In this document: positions 7,691 through 16,663 of the stretch, piece by piece
Position numbering within the stretch: position 1 is the first letter of the stretch
How the letters are laid out: each line of letters begins with the position of its first letter
DNA from: an uncultured Porphyromonadaceae bacterium
GTDB lineage: Bacteria > Bacteroidota > Bacteroidia > Bacteroidales > Muribaculaceae
DNA: 52,334 nt
Direction of reading: 5' to 3'
Assembly: GCA_937989585.1 (NCBI GenBank)
Contig: CALKRW010000022.1
Coordinates: 1 to 52,334 of the forward strand
Translations under genes and position numbers: made by a program
The notes under the pieces: generated by a model
What the model saw: only the letters and a program-made list of their open reading frames with translations
Database searches by the model: none
What the model was told of the DNA's origin: nothing

Positions 7691-8467
7691 ATGTTTGAAC
7701 TATCATCGAAAGCAGCGAAAATAACATACGCCATCCTCGCAAGCGTGTTAATCCATTTTATCTGGAGGAATACGGGCGCAGTAATAGATTTCCTTGACAT
7801 TTCAAGGACCACGGTATTGGGACAATCCATAAGAGCCTTGCTATTGACGCTTTCGGTGTTCATTCTTACAGCAATCGTCATCAGGCCGAAAGAAATATTC
7901 TCATTCCTCGGACTTGATAAAAATTTCCTCAGAGGGTTCGGTGTTGCTTTGCTATGTGTACTTCCCATGTACATAATGTTCCCGATTTTCGGCAGTTTCA
8001 ACAATGACGTCTCCCTGTTTAAGATATATCATAAGTGTATCATCGCAGGGTTTACCGAGGAACTTGTCTGTAGGGCATTTATGTTCGGACTGCTTTTCCG
8101 TTATGCAAAAACCGGATTCTTCTGGGCTGTCATATTCCCGGCCCTATATTTCGGGTGCCTGCATCTTTATCAAGGCAACGATGTGATTTCGGCGCTTGCT
8201 GCTTTCGGTGTCACGTTTATTGGCGCACTTTACTTCAGTTGGATGTATACGGAATGGAATTTCAATCTGTGGGTTCCGGTTGGACTACATGTCCTGATGA
8301 ATACGTCATGGTTAATCTTCAACATGGAGGGTACGGAAGTTGCCGCCGGCGGTCTAATCTCGAATATTGCACGCGTCGCAAGTATACTTCTGGCTATAGC
8401 CCTTACAGTCTGGTATAAACGCAGAAGAAGGACCAGGGTCTTCAGTTATCCCATCTGGCAGATCTAA
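7691..8467 (+). CDS. CPBP family intramembrane metalloprotease
   Basis: About 258 residues with seven or eight hydrophobic segments. The CPBP (Abi) motifs are present: EE in FTEELVCRAFMFG (motif 1), the histidine in FGCLHLYQGN (motif 2), and HVLMNTSW (motif 3), so the glutamate/histidine metal site looks intact. Family members are CAAX-type prenyl proteases or bacteriocin-immunity proteins; the substrate here is unknown. ATG 7691 (MFELSSKAAK) is preferred over a GTG 24 bp upstream. Base composition is more AT-rich than rlmN-pdxA just before it, hinting at a different origin. Confidence 0.85.
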   Translation: MFELSSKAAKITYAILASVLIHFIWRNTGAVIDFLDISRTTVLGQSIRALLLTLSVFILTAIVIRPKEIFSFLGLDKNFLRGFGVALLCVLPMYIMFPIFGSFNNDVSLFKIYHKCIIAGFTEELVCRAFMFGLLFRYAKTGFFWAVIFPALYFGCLHLYQGNDVISALAAFGVTFIGALYFSWMYTEWNFNLWVPVGLHVLMNTSWLIFNMEGTEVAAGGLISNIARVASILLAIALTVWYKRRRRTRVFSYPIWQI

Positions 8468-8546
8468 AATCATCTCGCTTCCTTTCGTGCGTCAGCATCT
8501 CGAAGTATTTCTGTGATATTCCATTGAAAATCCGCGACTTTGTGCC

Positions 8547-8861
8547 ATGGCGTGTACTCCTGATTACATTGACTTCATCTGTGAAGTCCTTGCTCCACTC
8601 GGAGAAGTTCGCACTCGCAAGATGATGGGCGACTACGTTATATATGTTAATGAAAAGTGCGTTATCACTGCCTGTGACAACAATGCTTTCATAAAAAAAC
8701 TTGATTGCATCGCGCCCCTTATGGCAGATGCAGAAACAGGATGTGCTTACGAAGGAGCGAAGGAGGGATATATACTCGACTTTTCAGACCAGCGCAAAGC
8801 GCGAGAAGTAATCTCTATTCTCTGGGAAGCTTTGCCGTTCCCAAAGAAAAAGAAGAAATAG
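8547..8861 (+). CDS. TfoX/Sxy N-terminal domain protein
   Basis: 104 residues covering only the TfoX N-terminal domain: FICEVLAPLGEVRTRKMMGDYVIYVNEKCVITACDN, with the conserved R-x-M-x-G part, and GYILDFSDQRKAREVISILWEALP toward the end, then a lysine tail. The Sxy domain in proteobacteria acts in competence regulation; in Bacteroidetes single-domain forms have no known role. An imperfect -7 box (CGACTTTG, 8535-8542) ends four bases before the ATG. The duplicated nucleotidyltransferase tail begins 21 bp downstream. Confidence 0.85.
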   Translation: MACTPDYIDFICEVLAPLGEVRTRKMMGDYVIYVNEKCVITACDNNAFIKKLDCIAPLMADAETGCAYEGAKEGYILDFSDQRKAREVISILWEALPFPKKKKK

Positions 8862-8882
8862 CGTCTTTTAGTTCACGACTTC

Positions 8883-8924
8883 TTCATCAGCCATAGATCA
8901 TCTGTTTTGTACGGTTGACATTGG
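8883..8924. repeat. left copy of duplicated nucleotidyltransferase 3' end
   Basis: 42 bp, 40 of 42 identical and in the same orientation as 10391-10432. On the minus strand it reads NVNRTKQMIYG and a stop, the last codons of the NTase gene at 10395-10700. The two differences are silent (ATC/ATT, GGC/GGT). No more of the NTase gene is present here. Confidence 0.9.
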
Positions 8925-8961
8925 TATCCTTTAATTAACTCAATTTAACAAAGTAAAACCC

Positions 8962-9001
8962 TTCAAAAACACACAGTGGAATCTTTCAAAAACACACAGT
9001 G
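8962..9001. promoter_or_regulatory. two direct repeats upstream of ATPase b
   Basis: TTCAAAAACACACAGTG occurs at 8962-8978 and again at 8985-9001, identical and 23 bp apart, about two helical turns. The second copy ends directly before the -33 element. Confidence 0.75.
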
Positions 9002-9002
9002 A

Positions 9003-9034
9003 TTTGTTCGTGTCAGATTTAATTATTATATTTG
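9003..9034 (+). promoter_or_regulatory. promoter of ATPase b
   Basis: TTTG (9003-9006), 20-bp spacer, TATATTTG (9027-9034): a full consensus match. The ATG lies 9 nt after the -7 box. Confidence 0.8.
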
Positions 9035-9043
9035 CAACCAGTT

Positions 9044-10342
9044 ATGAAAGTCACCAGATATTTAAACAGGATTGCAGACAAGACTCTTGATTTGAGACTT
9101 GAGGCTTTTGGTGCGGTACAGATTGCCGGACCCAAATGGTGTGGAAAGACAACAACGGCAGAGCGTCGGGCGCAAAGTGTAATCAAGATGCAGGACCCTG
9201 ACCGACGGGATGGTTATCTGGCAACGGCTCGAACCAAGCCATCGCTACTGCTAAAAGGGGCTACGCCACGGCTTATTGACGAATGGCAAGTGGCTCCGGT
9301 AATATGGGACGCTATACGACATGCCGTTGACGAGCGCAGAGAGAAAGGACAGTTCATCCTGACAGGTTCTACGATAATAGACGATGCCGAAATAATGCAT
9401 ACCGGTACAGGGCGCATTACTAAGATGGCAATGTATCCGATGAGTCTATTTGAGTCTTTAGAATCAAATGGCTCTATCTCGTTGCGCCATCTTTTCAATG
9501 AAAAGGATTACAATATTGACGGAGAGATGTCACAACTATCCATCGAGCGACTTATATTTGCCGCCTGTCGCGGAGGGTGGCCGGCATCGCTGGATGAAAT
9601 GAGTGTTAATGCAAAACTACTCATAGCAAAGGATTATGTTAACGAAATCTGCACTAAGGATATTTCAAGAGTGGATAAGACTCAACGTAATTCAACATTG
9701 GCACGTCTGATCCTTCGTTCCTATGCCCGAAATATATGCACTCTTGCCAAGAAAACGTCTATGCTTGCCGATATAGCGGAAGAGATGGAAGGAACCTCTA
9801 TGACCACATTTGATGACTATGTGAGTGCTTTGGAAAAACTGTTTGTTATAGATGACATTGAGGCATGGTCCCCATCCATTCGGTCAAAGACAGTAATTCG
9901 TACAGGCAAGAAACGCTGTTTCGTGGATCCGTCTATCGCTGTAGCCGCATTGGGCGCATCACCTGAGAGTTTGGAATTGGATCTAAACACTTTTGGATTC
10001 ATATTCGAGTGCTTATGTTTCCGTGACCTTCGGGTATATTCACAGTCATTAGGTGGACGCTTGTCTTATTATCATGACCGTCTCGGTCTTGAGGCTGATG
10101 CCGTACTGCACCTTGATGACGGACGATATGCATTGATTGAATGTAAACTCGGTAGCCGGGAGATAGAGGAAGGCGCTAAACACCTTCTTGAAATCAAACG
10201 ACTTGTAGAAGAGAAGAACATGACCGATAAACATACAAAACTTCGTGAGCCTGATTTGCTGATTGTTCTCACAGGCGGAGAAATGGCATATACACGCGAG
10301 GATGGTGTTAAAATCATTCCGATCGGGTGCCTGAGAGACTGA
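9044..10342 (+). CDS. AAA ATPase, DUF4143 type (ATPase b)
   Basis: 432 residues. Walker A is GPKWCGKT (29-36); the region RLIDEWQ serves as Walker B, and FILTGST follows. The middle has the helical and winged-helix-like DUF4143 part (ADIAEEMEGTSMTTFDDYVSALEKL). The C-terminus carries a PD-(D/E)xK-like motif that looks intact: D in EADAVLHL, then ALIECKLGS (ExK). An alternative TTG at 9032 overlaps the -7 box and is rejected. The gene, its promoter and its two direct repeats lie between the two copies of the NTase 3' end, so it looks like a separately inserted unit. The role is unknown. Confidence 0.9.
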   Translation: MKVTRYLNRIADKTLDLRLEAFGAVQIAGPKWCGKTTTAERRAQSVIKMQDPDRRDGYLATARTKPSLLLKGATPRLIDEWQVAPVIWDAIRHAVDERREKGQFILTGSTIIDDAEIMHTGTGRITKMAMYPMSLFESLESNGSISLRHLFNEKDYNIDGEMSQLSIERLIFAACRGGWPASLDEMSVNAKLLIAKDYVNEICTKDISRVDKTQRNSTLARLILRSYARNICTLAKKTSMLADIAEEMEGTSMTTFDDYVSALEKLFVIDDIEAWSPSIRSKTVIRTGKKRCFVDPSIAVAALGASPESLELDLNTFGFIFECLCFRDLRVYSQSLGGRLSYYHDRLGLEADAVLHLDDGRYALIECKLGSREIEEGAKHLLEIKRLVEEKNMTDKHTKLREPDLLIVLTGGEMAYTREDGVKIIPIGCLRD

Positions 10343-10390
10343 TTGTACAAAGACGATGCTCCCCGTAATTCATCAAAACTTTGGATAACA

Positions 10391-10432
10391 TTCATCAACC
10401 ATAAATCATCTGTTTTGTACGGTTGACATTGG
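10391..10432. repeat. right copy of duplicated nucleotidyltransferase 3' end
   Basis: The matching 42 bp, here part of the intact NTase gene and a few bases beyond its stop. With 8883-8924 it brackets about 1.47 kb that contains only the ATPase gene and its control region. Confidence 0.9.
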
Positions 10433-10700
10433 CGATGAAGTATTTGTTGCGCAGTCCTTTACCAACTACAAGATCTACTTTCCTGCCGAAAAGATGTTCC
10501 AATGCATCGCGGAAATCGAAGTAGTTTGAGACATAATCCCATTTCTCATGGTCGGTCGTGTCGAAGTCCACAAGCAGATCCACATCACTCTGGTCGTTGA
10601 ATCTATCTGTAAGTATAGATCCAAAGACAGCCAAAGACTTGACCTTGTGCATACGGCAGAGGTCAATGATTCGTTGCAGATTCAGTTCAATCAACTTCAT
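10395..10700 (-). CDS. MNT-type nucleotidyltransferase domain protein
   Basis: 101 residues. It has the minimal nucleotidyltransferase signature: GS at residues 27-28 and the catalytic pair D39-V-D41 in SDVDLLVDF. Proteins of this type (MntA-like) usually form a toxin-antitoxin pair with a HEPN protein, adding AMP to it. No HEPN or DUF86 gene is visible on either side, so this is an orphan. The gene points at ATPase b; its last codons are duplicated on the far side of that gene. A full TAnnTTTG box lies upstream. Confidence 0.85.
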   Translation of the reverse strand: MKLIELNLQRIIDLCRMHKVKSLAVFGSILTDRFNDQSDVDLLVDFDTTDHEKWDYVSNYFDFRDALEHLFGRKVDLVVGKGLRNKYFIANVNRTKQMIYG

Positions 10701-10720
10701 AGTCTATTGTGTTACAAGCG

Positions 10721-10750
10721 CAAATATAGCAATTCTTTATGACATTTAAA
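10721..10750 (-). promoter_or_regulatory. promoter of the nucleotidyltransferase gene
   Basis: Minus strand TATATTTG (10721-10728) with TTTA (10747-10750) 18 bp upstream. Confidence 0.55.
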
Positions 10751-10834
10751 CGCTCCGTCCACGAAAATCGTTGAAAGCCCGTTTATTTACGATGATACAA
10801 AAGCCAATATCTCGCATCTTCTGGTCCCGGAGGT

Positions 10835-13369
10835 TCAGAAGCGAAACTGGAGGGTGGCGAGGAGGGTGCGGGGGCGGATGGTGAAGGTTTGTTCGGAGCG
10901 CGAGAGGGTGCCGTAGTTCACGTAGCGGTAGCGTCGGCTGTCGAGAAGGTTGTCGGCGGTGAGCGACAGCCTGACTTTGTTGTTAAGTCTCACGACCGCC
11001 GAGGCGTCAAGCAGCACGAGGTTCGCGCTGTTGCCCTCGGGGAAGCGGGTGAGGAAGTGCTCCGCTCCGACAGTGAACTGCACAGCGTCATTCGGAATTA
11101 TGGTGGCGAAAAGGTTCTGGTGGAACGAATGGCTGTTGTTCCTTTCCCCGTCGACAGCGAGTCCGGAGAATCCATATTCCGCCTCATAGTTCGCCGAGAG
11201 CCAACTCAGAATGCTCCCCTTGAAATACGGCTTTATTCCCACCCTCGTATGCCTGTAGCGCATGACGACGTTGTCGCGCATCGACGAGGCCGAGGAAGAC
11301 GAGGTCTCAGCCTCCAGTCCCACGACCATCCGGCTATGCCCGAGGCCCTTGCTCACGCCGCCCTTGAGCGTCCATGTGCCGTCATGCGCGAGCCTGGCGG
11401 CATAAGTCGATATGATGAAGTCTTCCACAAACACCTGGTTCGACATTATGGAACTGCGACGGTAACTGTACGATGCCGACATGTTGACGAAAAGCGACTT
11501 CATCGGGTTGCGGTAGCGGTATGACAACGATGCAGCCACGTCCTGCGAGTACTTGTCCGGATTGCGGGCGATGAAAAGGTTGCGGTAATCTGACAGTATC
11601 GGCACATCTATATTCAGGTACGGCTGCGGAGAGCCGAGCCTGTAGGTTACCGAAGCGGCCAGTTCCGACTTGGACGTGAGTTGCCGCCTTGCGCTGAACG
11701 CCGGGGCGACGTTGACATAGTCGTGCTGTCCGGCTACCGAATAATGCCGCCATTTCAGCGGCGCGTACAGCGACAGCCTCCATCCGTTCCTGTCATAGTC
11801 AATCTGCGGTGTAGCGTAAAGGTTCGACAGGAACGCATCGTGCACGCCGTGGTTGTCGAACTCGCCGAGACCGGCGAGCGTGCTGTTCATGCGGTGCCAG
11901 TTGAGGTCGACACCCGCCGTCAGATAGTATTTCCAGAAACGTGTCAGCCGGCCGAAGCGTGTCTCGGTCGTGCTTCTGAAATCCGTTGTCCCGACGCTCT
12001 GCGCCGCGTCCTCATCGCCGGTAACGGTCAGTCTGTCAGGCCGTCGTTCGAAGGTATTGCGCGACATGATGGTGAACAGCCTTTTCTCGTTGCGCTTCAC
12101 CAGTTTCAGGTCATTCTCGAGCGACAGGCTCTTCCTGTCCACACGCTGCGACAAATCATACGTCCCCGAGACAAGCGAACGCGACCGTTCGCTGACAGCG
12201 GAAACCGTCAGCCGGTCCTTCAGGTAGTAGCCACGGCGGTTTGTCTCGCTGTTGAAGCGCGCCGTCAGGTCATGGCTTTGGGTTCGTTGGGCGTTGCTCT
12301 GCACGAAATCCGGAATCCGGTCGCTGAAATAGTCGGTGACCACTCCCGAATTATAGTCGAGCCGGTCGCCAGTGTAGTCGAGTTTCAGCCGCATCGACGT
12401 GTCGCCCGACTTCCAGGCCGTGATGGCGTCGGCAAGCCACGACAGGTTGTCGCGTGTGCGTTTCTCGGACAGCGGTACGCTGACCATATCCGCCGAAATA
12501 TACTCCGGCCAAAGTGACGAGGCGTAATCCGACGAGAACATCATGTCGGAATCATGGTCGCGAATCTCGTTTGCCGGATTCCATCCCGTGTTGTCGGCCT
12601 TCAGAGTAAACATGTTCTGAATCTTCGGACCGATGCGCATCGTGAACAGCGAGGCGTCATAGAGGAACGGCTGTACCCCCGCCGAGGCACGGGCCACGCC
12701 GACCCAGCGGCTGCGGGCGTCATCCTTCAGTTTCAGGTTTATTCCCGCCTCCTCGGGGAACTCGATGCCCTCGAGTGCCTTGACAGGCTGATGGTTCTCC
12801 AGCACCTCGACTGCCTTGACGTCCTTGTGCGAGATGTTGTTGGTGGCGAGTCCGTACTGGCCGCCGATGAAGTCGTTGCCGTCGAGATAGAACTTGCTGA
12901 TGGGCTTGCCCTGGTACTTTATCGTGCCGTCTTTCTCGACCTTGATTCCGGGAAGGCGCTTGATCACATCGATAATCGCGTTATCCTTGGCGTTGGCGTA
13001 GCGCGCGACATTGAACACCAGTGTGTCGCCACGCGCATATATGTCCGGAGCCTCGACAATCACGTCCCTGAGTTGCGTGGCTTTCTGACTCAGCCTGACA
13101 TCCGAGAGGTCGGCCGACACGGGTAGTGTTATCGGCTCATAGCCCATGCAACGGAACGAGACCGAATCGGCTCCCGCTTTCGGCGACAGCGAGAAACGCC
13201 CCTCGCGGTCAGTGGTCGCAAACGCGCCCCCGGCCTTGACTATCACTCCAGGGACAGGCTCGCCGCCTGCGGCATCCCTCACCTGTCCGCGTAGTCTGCC
13301 CGGGTCTGCCGCCGTCGCCGACAGCAGACCGGACAGGAGCAGTAGTATGAAAAAACTGTATCTTGTCAT
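10835..13369 (-). CDS. outer membrane beta-barrel protein, TonB-dependent receptor-like
   Basis: 844 residues. Signal peptide (MTRYSFFILLLLSGLLSATAA), then a carboxypeptidase-regulatory-like domain at about 24-105 (GRLRGQVRDAAGGEPVPGVIV), a plug-like region (NAIIDVIKRLPGIKVEKDGTI, FYLDGNDF), and a long barrel of alternating strands ending in an aromatic C-terminus (TLLATLQFRF). No TonB box is evident. Its start overlaps the stop of the GLPGLI gene (ATGA), so the two are translationally coupled; this pairing is common in Bacteroidetes. The transported substrate cannot be inferred. It stands opposite the histidine kinase/response regulator operon, which may control it. Confidence 0.88.
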   Translation of the reverse strand: MTRYSFFILLLLSGLLSATAADPGRLRGQVRDAAGGEPVPGVIVKAGGAFATTDREGRFSLSPKAGADSVSFRCMGYEPITLPVSADLSDVRLSQKATQLRDVIVEAPDIYARGDTLVFNVARYANAKDNAIIDVIKRLPGIKVEKDGTIKYQGKPISKFYLDGNDFIGGQYGLATNNISHKDVKAVEVLENHQPVKALEGIEFPEEAGINLKLKDDARSRWVGVARASAGVQPFLYDASLFTMRIGPKIQNMFTLKADNTGWNPANEIRDHDSDMMFSSDYASSLWPEYISADMVSVPLSEKRTRDNLSWLADAITAWKSGDTSMRLKLDYTGDRLDYNSGVVTDYFSDRIPDFVQSNAQRTQSHDLTARFNSETNRRGYYLKDRLTVSAVSERSRSLVSGTYDLSQRVDRKSLSLENDLKLVKRNEKRLFTIMSRNTFERRPDRLTVTGDEDAAQSVGTTDFRSTTETRFGRLTRFWKYYLTAGVDLNWHRMNSTLAGLGEFDNHGVHDAFLSNLYATPQIDYDRNGWRLSLYAPLKWRHYSVAGQHDYVNVAPAFSARRQLTSKSELAASVTYRLGSPQPYLNIDVPILSDYRNLFIARNPDKYSQDVAASLSYRYRNPMKSLFVNMSASYSYRRSSIMSNQVFVEDFIISTYAARLAHDGTWTLKGGVSKGLGHSRMVVGLEAETSSSSASSMRDNVVMRYRHTRVGIKPYFKGSILSWLSANYEAEYGFSGLAVDGERNNSHSFHQNLFATIIPNDAVQFTVGAEHFLTRFPEGNSANLVLLDASAVVRLNNKVRLSLTADNLLDSRRYRYVNYGTLSRSEQTFTIRPRTLLATLQFRF

Positions 13370-14247
13370 TTCTTCCAGTCGAGTTCGATGTATTCAAACG
13401 GTAGTTCTATGGGGTCGTAGGCGTCGAGTGTCGGATTGCCGGCCTCGTCGGTCACGGTTATGTGTCCTCCGGTTGTCGCCTCGTAGTAGGCGTACGGATT
13501 CACCTCGTAGCGGTGTTTCGTGTCGTAGTAGTCGCGGCGGCTCACCTTGTTGAATGGCACCTTGTAGATTGTGATCGGGCGGTCTGACTTCGACCTGATG
13601 CCGATGCACTCGAACGTATAGTGGCCTCTGTCGTCCGAGGCCTTCATTATCAGTCCGGGAAGGCCGTGCAGTTTCCACGGACCGTCCGACACGGGGATGT
13701 CCTCGGTGTAGAACACCGTCCACTGCCTGCCGCGGAACCTGCATCTGGCGCCGTGACACTCGTAGCCCAGCACCTCGGTGACCGAGTCGGTCAGTTCCCA
13801 GTCGAACGACGGCATCTCCTCGTCGTAGCGCAGCCAGTCCTGACAGATTTTCTCGGTGTGCGTCAGCCTCCCCGAGGGATAGTTCTTGTATATGGTCATG
13901 AACTCGCCGTTGCTGAGTTTTCCCTCCATGGCGGCGCCGGCAATCTGTTCCGGACTCGAGCGCATGAGTATGGAATCAACCGTCAGATTCTTGAAACTGG
14001 AGAACTTCGACATCCCGTCAGGCCCGATCTGCAACAGCATCTCGTCCGACGAGCGGCTGTCGTCGAGACGGTCGAGCGTGTCGACGCTGTACGAATAGTC
14101 GTAGACAAACTCCGTCGTGCCTTGCGCAATGGTTTCGGTCTCGGGAACGCTGTGCTGGAAGATGCTGAGTTGGCGGCGCACGACCTTGCCTGATGCCGAG
14201 GACGCCGTGATGGCGCCGGCGGCGAGGATTATTAGAATCTTTTTCAT
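13366..14247 (-). CDS. GLPGLI family protein
   Basis: 293 residues from ATG 14247 (MKKILIILAAGAITASSASG, signal peptide). The defining motif GLPGLI is present in WKLHGLPGLIMKASD, and a further typical segment is WTVFYTEDIPVSDGPWKL. The protein is exported and probably periplasmic; GLPGLI proteins are of unknown function but are regularly encoded with outer membrane barrel proteins, as here. ATG 14277 upstream would bury the signal peptide and is rejected. The stop overlaps the ATG of the barrel gene by ATGA. Confidence 0.9.
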   Translation of the reverse strand: MKKILIILAAGAITASSASGKVVRRQLSIFQHSVPETETIAQGTTEFVYDYSYSVDTLDRLDDSRSSDEMLLQIGPDGMSKFSSFKNLTVDSILMRSSPEQIAGAAMEGKLSNGEFMTIYKNYPSGRLTHTEKICQDWLRYDEEMPSFDWELTDSVTEVLGYECHGARCRFRGRQWTVFYTEDIPVSDGPWKLHGLPGLIMKASDDRGHYTFECIGIRSKSDRPITIYKVPFNKVSRRDYYDTKHRYEVNPYAYYEATTGGHITVTDEAGNPTLDAYDPIELPFEYIELDWKK

Positions 14248-14401
14248 GTCTGATGTTTTTGGGTTGGTTTGTTTCACGCCGCAAAGTTATCCACATCGTC
14301 GCCCTCGGGCCGAAAATAATCATTACTCAAACATTAGGGAATTATTACTGAATTATTACTGTCCGGAAGATTGCCCGGCACAAAGCGCCGCCGACTGCCG
14401 G

Positions 14402-14409
14402 TATTTTTG
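14402..14409 (+). promoter_or_regulatory. -7 box of the histidine kinase operon
   Basis: TATTTTTG matches TAnnTTTG 12 nt before the kinase ATG. No clear -33 element is visible. The 14248-14421 gap otherwise holds only the divergent control region with the GLPGLI gene. Confidence 0.5.
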
Positions 14410-14421
14410 TAATTTCGCGGC

Positions 14422-15915
14422 ATGGAAAAACGTATCAAGGCACTATACATCATCACTATAATAGCCATCCTGTCGTTCCTCGGGATGCAGTTCTACTGGC
14501 TGTACGTGCGCTATGACAGTGCGCTGGCCGACTACGAGCGCACTCTTGCCGAGCGTGTGGTCCGGTGCGTCGGCGAATACAACGGCATACGTGAGAACAG
14601 TCATGACAAAAGACCCGATTCATCGAATGTCGGGAACAGGCGCGACATATTTACCATTCCTACATTCTCGCTCCAGCAGGAGTATGGCGACACCATCAGG
14701 ACAACACGCACGGCAAGATTATATACATACCATTTCTCCGCATACGACCTGCTCGGCATCGAACCCGGGACACCCCTGACCGAGGCGCAGAAGAAGAAGG
14801 CGATGGATCTTGCCGAACAGCATCTGACAGCACCTGTCGACTCGGCGGTCTACGACGCCTCGGGCGCAAGGGACGAGAACGAGGCCTGGACCGCCACGAA
14901 GAATGTCCAGACCGAGCGCAAATGCCCCTTCACGGTCAAGGGTCTGGACACGGTGCTTTCCAAATCCTCGATACGGGCAAAGGTCAGCCTTGCCGCCGCT
15001 GACAGCATGGTATGGGCCACGAAGGTAGACTACCACACGTCCGCTTTCAGGCCGGAGTTGACAGTGACCGTGCCCTACTCGCAACTTGAAGGCAGGACCG
15101 TCACTATTGTATGCCCGATCAACCCGCTGGACATCCTGCCCGGAATGTGGCAGACACTAATCGTCACAATCATAATCTCGACCCTCCTCATCGTTTGCCT
15201 TGTGCTCCAGTTCTCGACCGTCCTGAGGCTATCCCGCCTCGACCGGATGCGCAACAGTTTCATCACCACGATGATTCACGAACTCAAGCGCCCCATCTCT
15301 ACACTGAAGATGTGCGTCTCGGGCCTTGACAATGAACGCATGATGGAGGACCGCGACGTGAAAAAGGAAATTCTCTCCGAGACACGCAACGCCCTAGACA
15401 GCCTGTCGGCATACTTCTCCCGACTCAGGGACATCACATTCAACAACGTCGAGCAGATTCCGCTGAACATCTCGAGCGTCAGCCCCCGTGACCTCTTCGA
15501 CAACGTGGCCTCGGCCACCGTAATTCCTGCCGGCAAGTCCGTCACCGTCACAAATGGCATCGACCCCGCGCTCCGTGTCTCCGCCGACGCCTCCCACCTC
15601 TACAACATCCTCAACAACCTTGTCGAGAACGCCGTGAAATACTCCGGCCCGTCGGTCGAGATCAGTGCCACGGCCACCGAGGACAACGGCACGGTCGAAC
15701 TCCGCGTCAGCGACACCGGCAACGGCATACCCTCCGGCGACCTAAGGCACATATTCCGCCGCTTCTACCGCGGTAAGGCCTCGGCGGGCGAACAGCCCGG
15801 CATGGGACTCGGCCTCGCATACGTCAGACTGCTGGTCGAGGCGCACGGCGGCACAATATCAGTCGAGAGCACCGAGGGCAAAGGCTCATGTTTCACTATA
15901 AGGCTACCGCAATGA
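14422..15915 (+). CDS. sensor histidine kinase
   Basis: 497 residues. TM1 at about 7-28, an extracytoplasmic sensor region of about 210 residues with no recognised domain, TM2 at about 243-266, then the dimerisation domain with the phospho-accepting H286 in MIHELKRPISTLK, and the ATPase domain with NLVENAVKYS (N box), DTGNGIP (G1), FRRFYRG (F box) and GMGLGLAYV (G2). It signals to the response regulator that follows, whose ATG overlaps this stop (ATGA). The operon is divergent from the GLPGLI/outer membrane pair, a common arrangement for regulator and target. Confidence 0.95.
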   Translation: MEKRIKALYIITIIAILSFLGMQFYWLYVRYDSALADYERTLAERVVRCVGEYNGIRENSHDKRPDSSNVGNRRDIFTIPTFSLQQEYGDTIRTTRTARLYTYHFSAYDLLGIEPGTPLTEAQKKKAMDLAEQHLTAPVDSAVYDASGARDENEAWTATKNVQTERKCPFTVKGLDTVLSKSSIRAKVSLAAADSMVWATKVDYHTSAFRPELTVTVPYSQLEGRTVTIVCPINPLDILPGMWQTLIVTIIISTLLIVCLVLQFSTVLRLSRLDRMRNSFITTMIHELKRPISTLKMCVSGLDNERMMEDRDVKKEILSETRNALDSLSAYFSRLRDITFNNVEQIPLNISSVSPRDLFDNVASATVIPAGKSVTVTNGIDPALRVSADASHLYNILNNLVENAVKYSGPSVEISATATEDNGTVELRVSDTGNGIPSGDLRHIFRRFYRGKASAGEQPGMGLGLAYVRLLVEAHGGTISVESTEGKGSCFTIRLPQ

Positions 15916-16589
15916 AAAAGCCCGTCAGGATACTTCTGGTCGATGACGACCTCCGCAACTCCATTCTTCTCAAACGCTTCATCGAGGCCGAGGGCTACGA
16001 GGTCATCTACGCCAACAACGGCCGTGTCGGCCTCGAGATGTACCGCGAGACACATCCCGACCTGATTCTGCTCGACATAAACATGCCCGAACTTGACGGA
16101 TTCGAGATGGCGCGCATCATTCGGCAGAACGACAAGCGCGTGATAATCTTCTTCCTCACCGACCGCACCGACAAGGTCGACCGCCTGCACGGCTTCTCGC
16201 TGAAAGGCAACGACTACATCCCCAAGCCCTTCTATCCCGAAGAACTGATTGCCCGCATCGACGAGCGCTTCGAGAGCATCACCGTCAGCCAGGACGTCGA
16301 GTACAGGCTGGGCGACACCGTCTTCCGGCCCAACCTCTCGTCACTGACCTACCGTGGCGAGACACACTCCCTGTCGGTGCGGCAGACCGAAATCCTCCAG
16401 ATGCTCGCCGAAAACCTCGGCCAGCCCGTCGAGCGCGACACCATCCTCGAGCGCATATGGGGTGACGCCAGTTACGCAAACTCCCTCGCCCTAAACGTCC
16501 AGATCACCTACATCCGCCGCCTCCTCGCCGACCCCCGCCTCACCATCACCTCCATCAAAAAGAAAGGCTACATCCTCACCGCCCGCTGA
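15912..16589 (+). CDS. response regulator, OmpR/PhoB type
   Basis: 225 residues. Receiver domain with the acidic pocket D11-D13, the phospho-acceptor D55 in LLDINMPELDG, a threonine in FLTDR, and the lysine of YIPKPF. The C-terminal winged helix starts near residue 125 and includes LSVRQTEILQMLAEN, ERIWGDASYANSLALNVQITYIRRLL and IKKKGYIL. The start at 15912 gives the canonical N-terminus (MKKPVRILLVDDD). It is translationally coupled to the kinase. A strong hairpin follows. Confidence 0.95.
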   Translation: MKKPVRILLVDDDLRNSILLKRFIEAEGYEVIYANNGRVGLEMYRETHPDLILLDINMPELDGFEMARIIRQNDKRVIIFFLTDRTDKVDRLHGFSLKGNDYIPKPFYPEELIARIDERFESITVSQDVEYRLGDTVFRPNLSSLTYRGETHSLSVRQTEILQMLAENLGQPVERDTILERIWGDASYANSLALNVQITYIRRLLADPRLTITSIKKKGYILTAR

Positions 16590-16621
16590 ATCCTTCCTCG
16601 GTGATCAGTCATAGTTTAAAT

Positions 16622-16663
16622 GAGACATCCCAAACTTCATTTGCCAGAAGTTTGGGATGTCTC
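16622..16663 (+). terminator. hairpin terminator after the two-component operon
   Basis: GAGACATCCCAAACTTC (16622-16638) pairs perfectly over 17 bp with 16647-16663, with an 8-nt loop. The T-tract after it is poor (gctttggtt), so termination strength is uncertain. Confidence 0.7.

Noticed and set aside
10395..10700. MntA/HepT toxin-antitoxin pair
   Set aside because: No HEPN or DUF86 gene is adjacent on either side.
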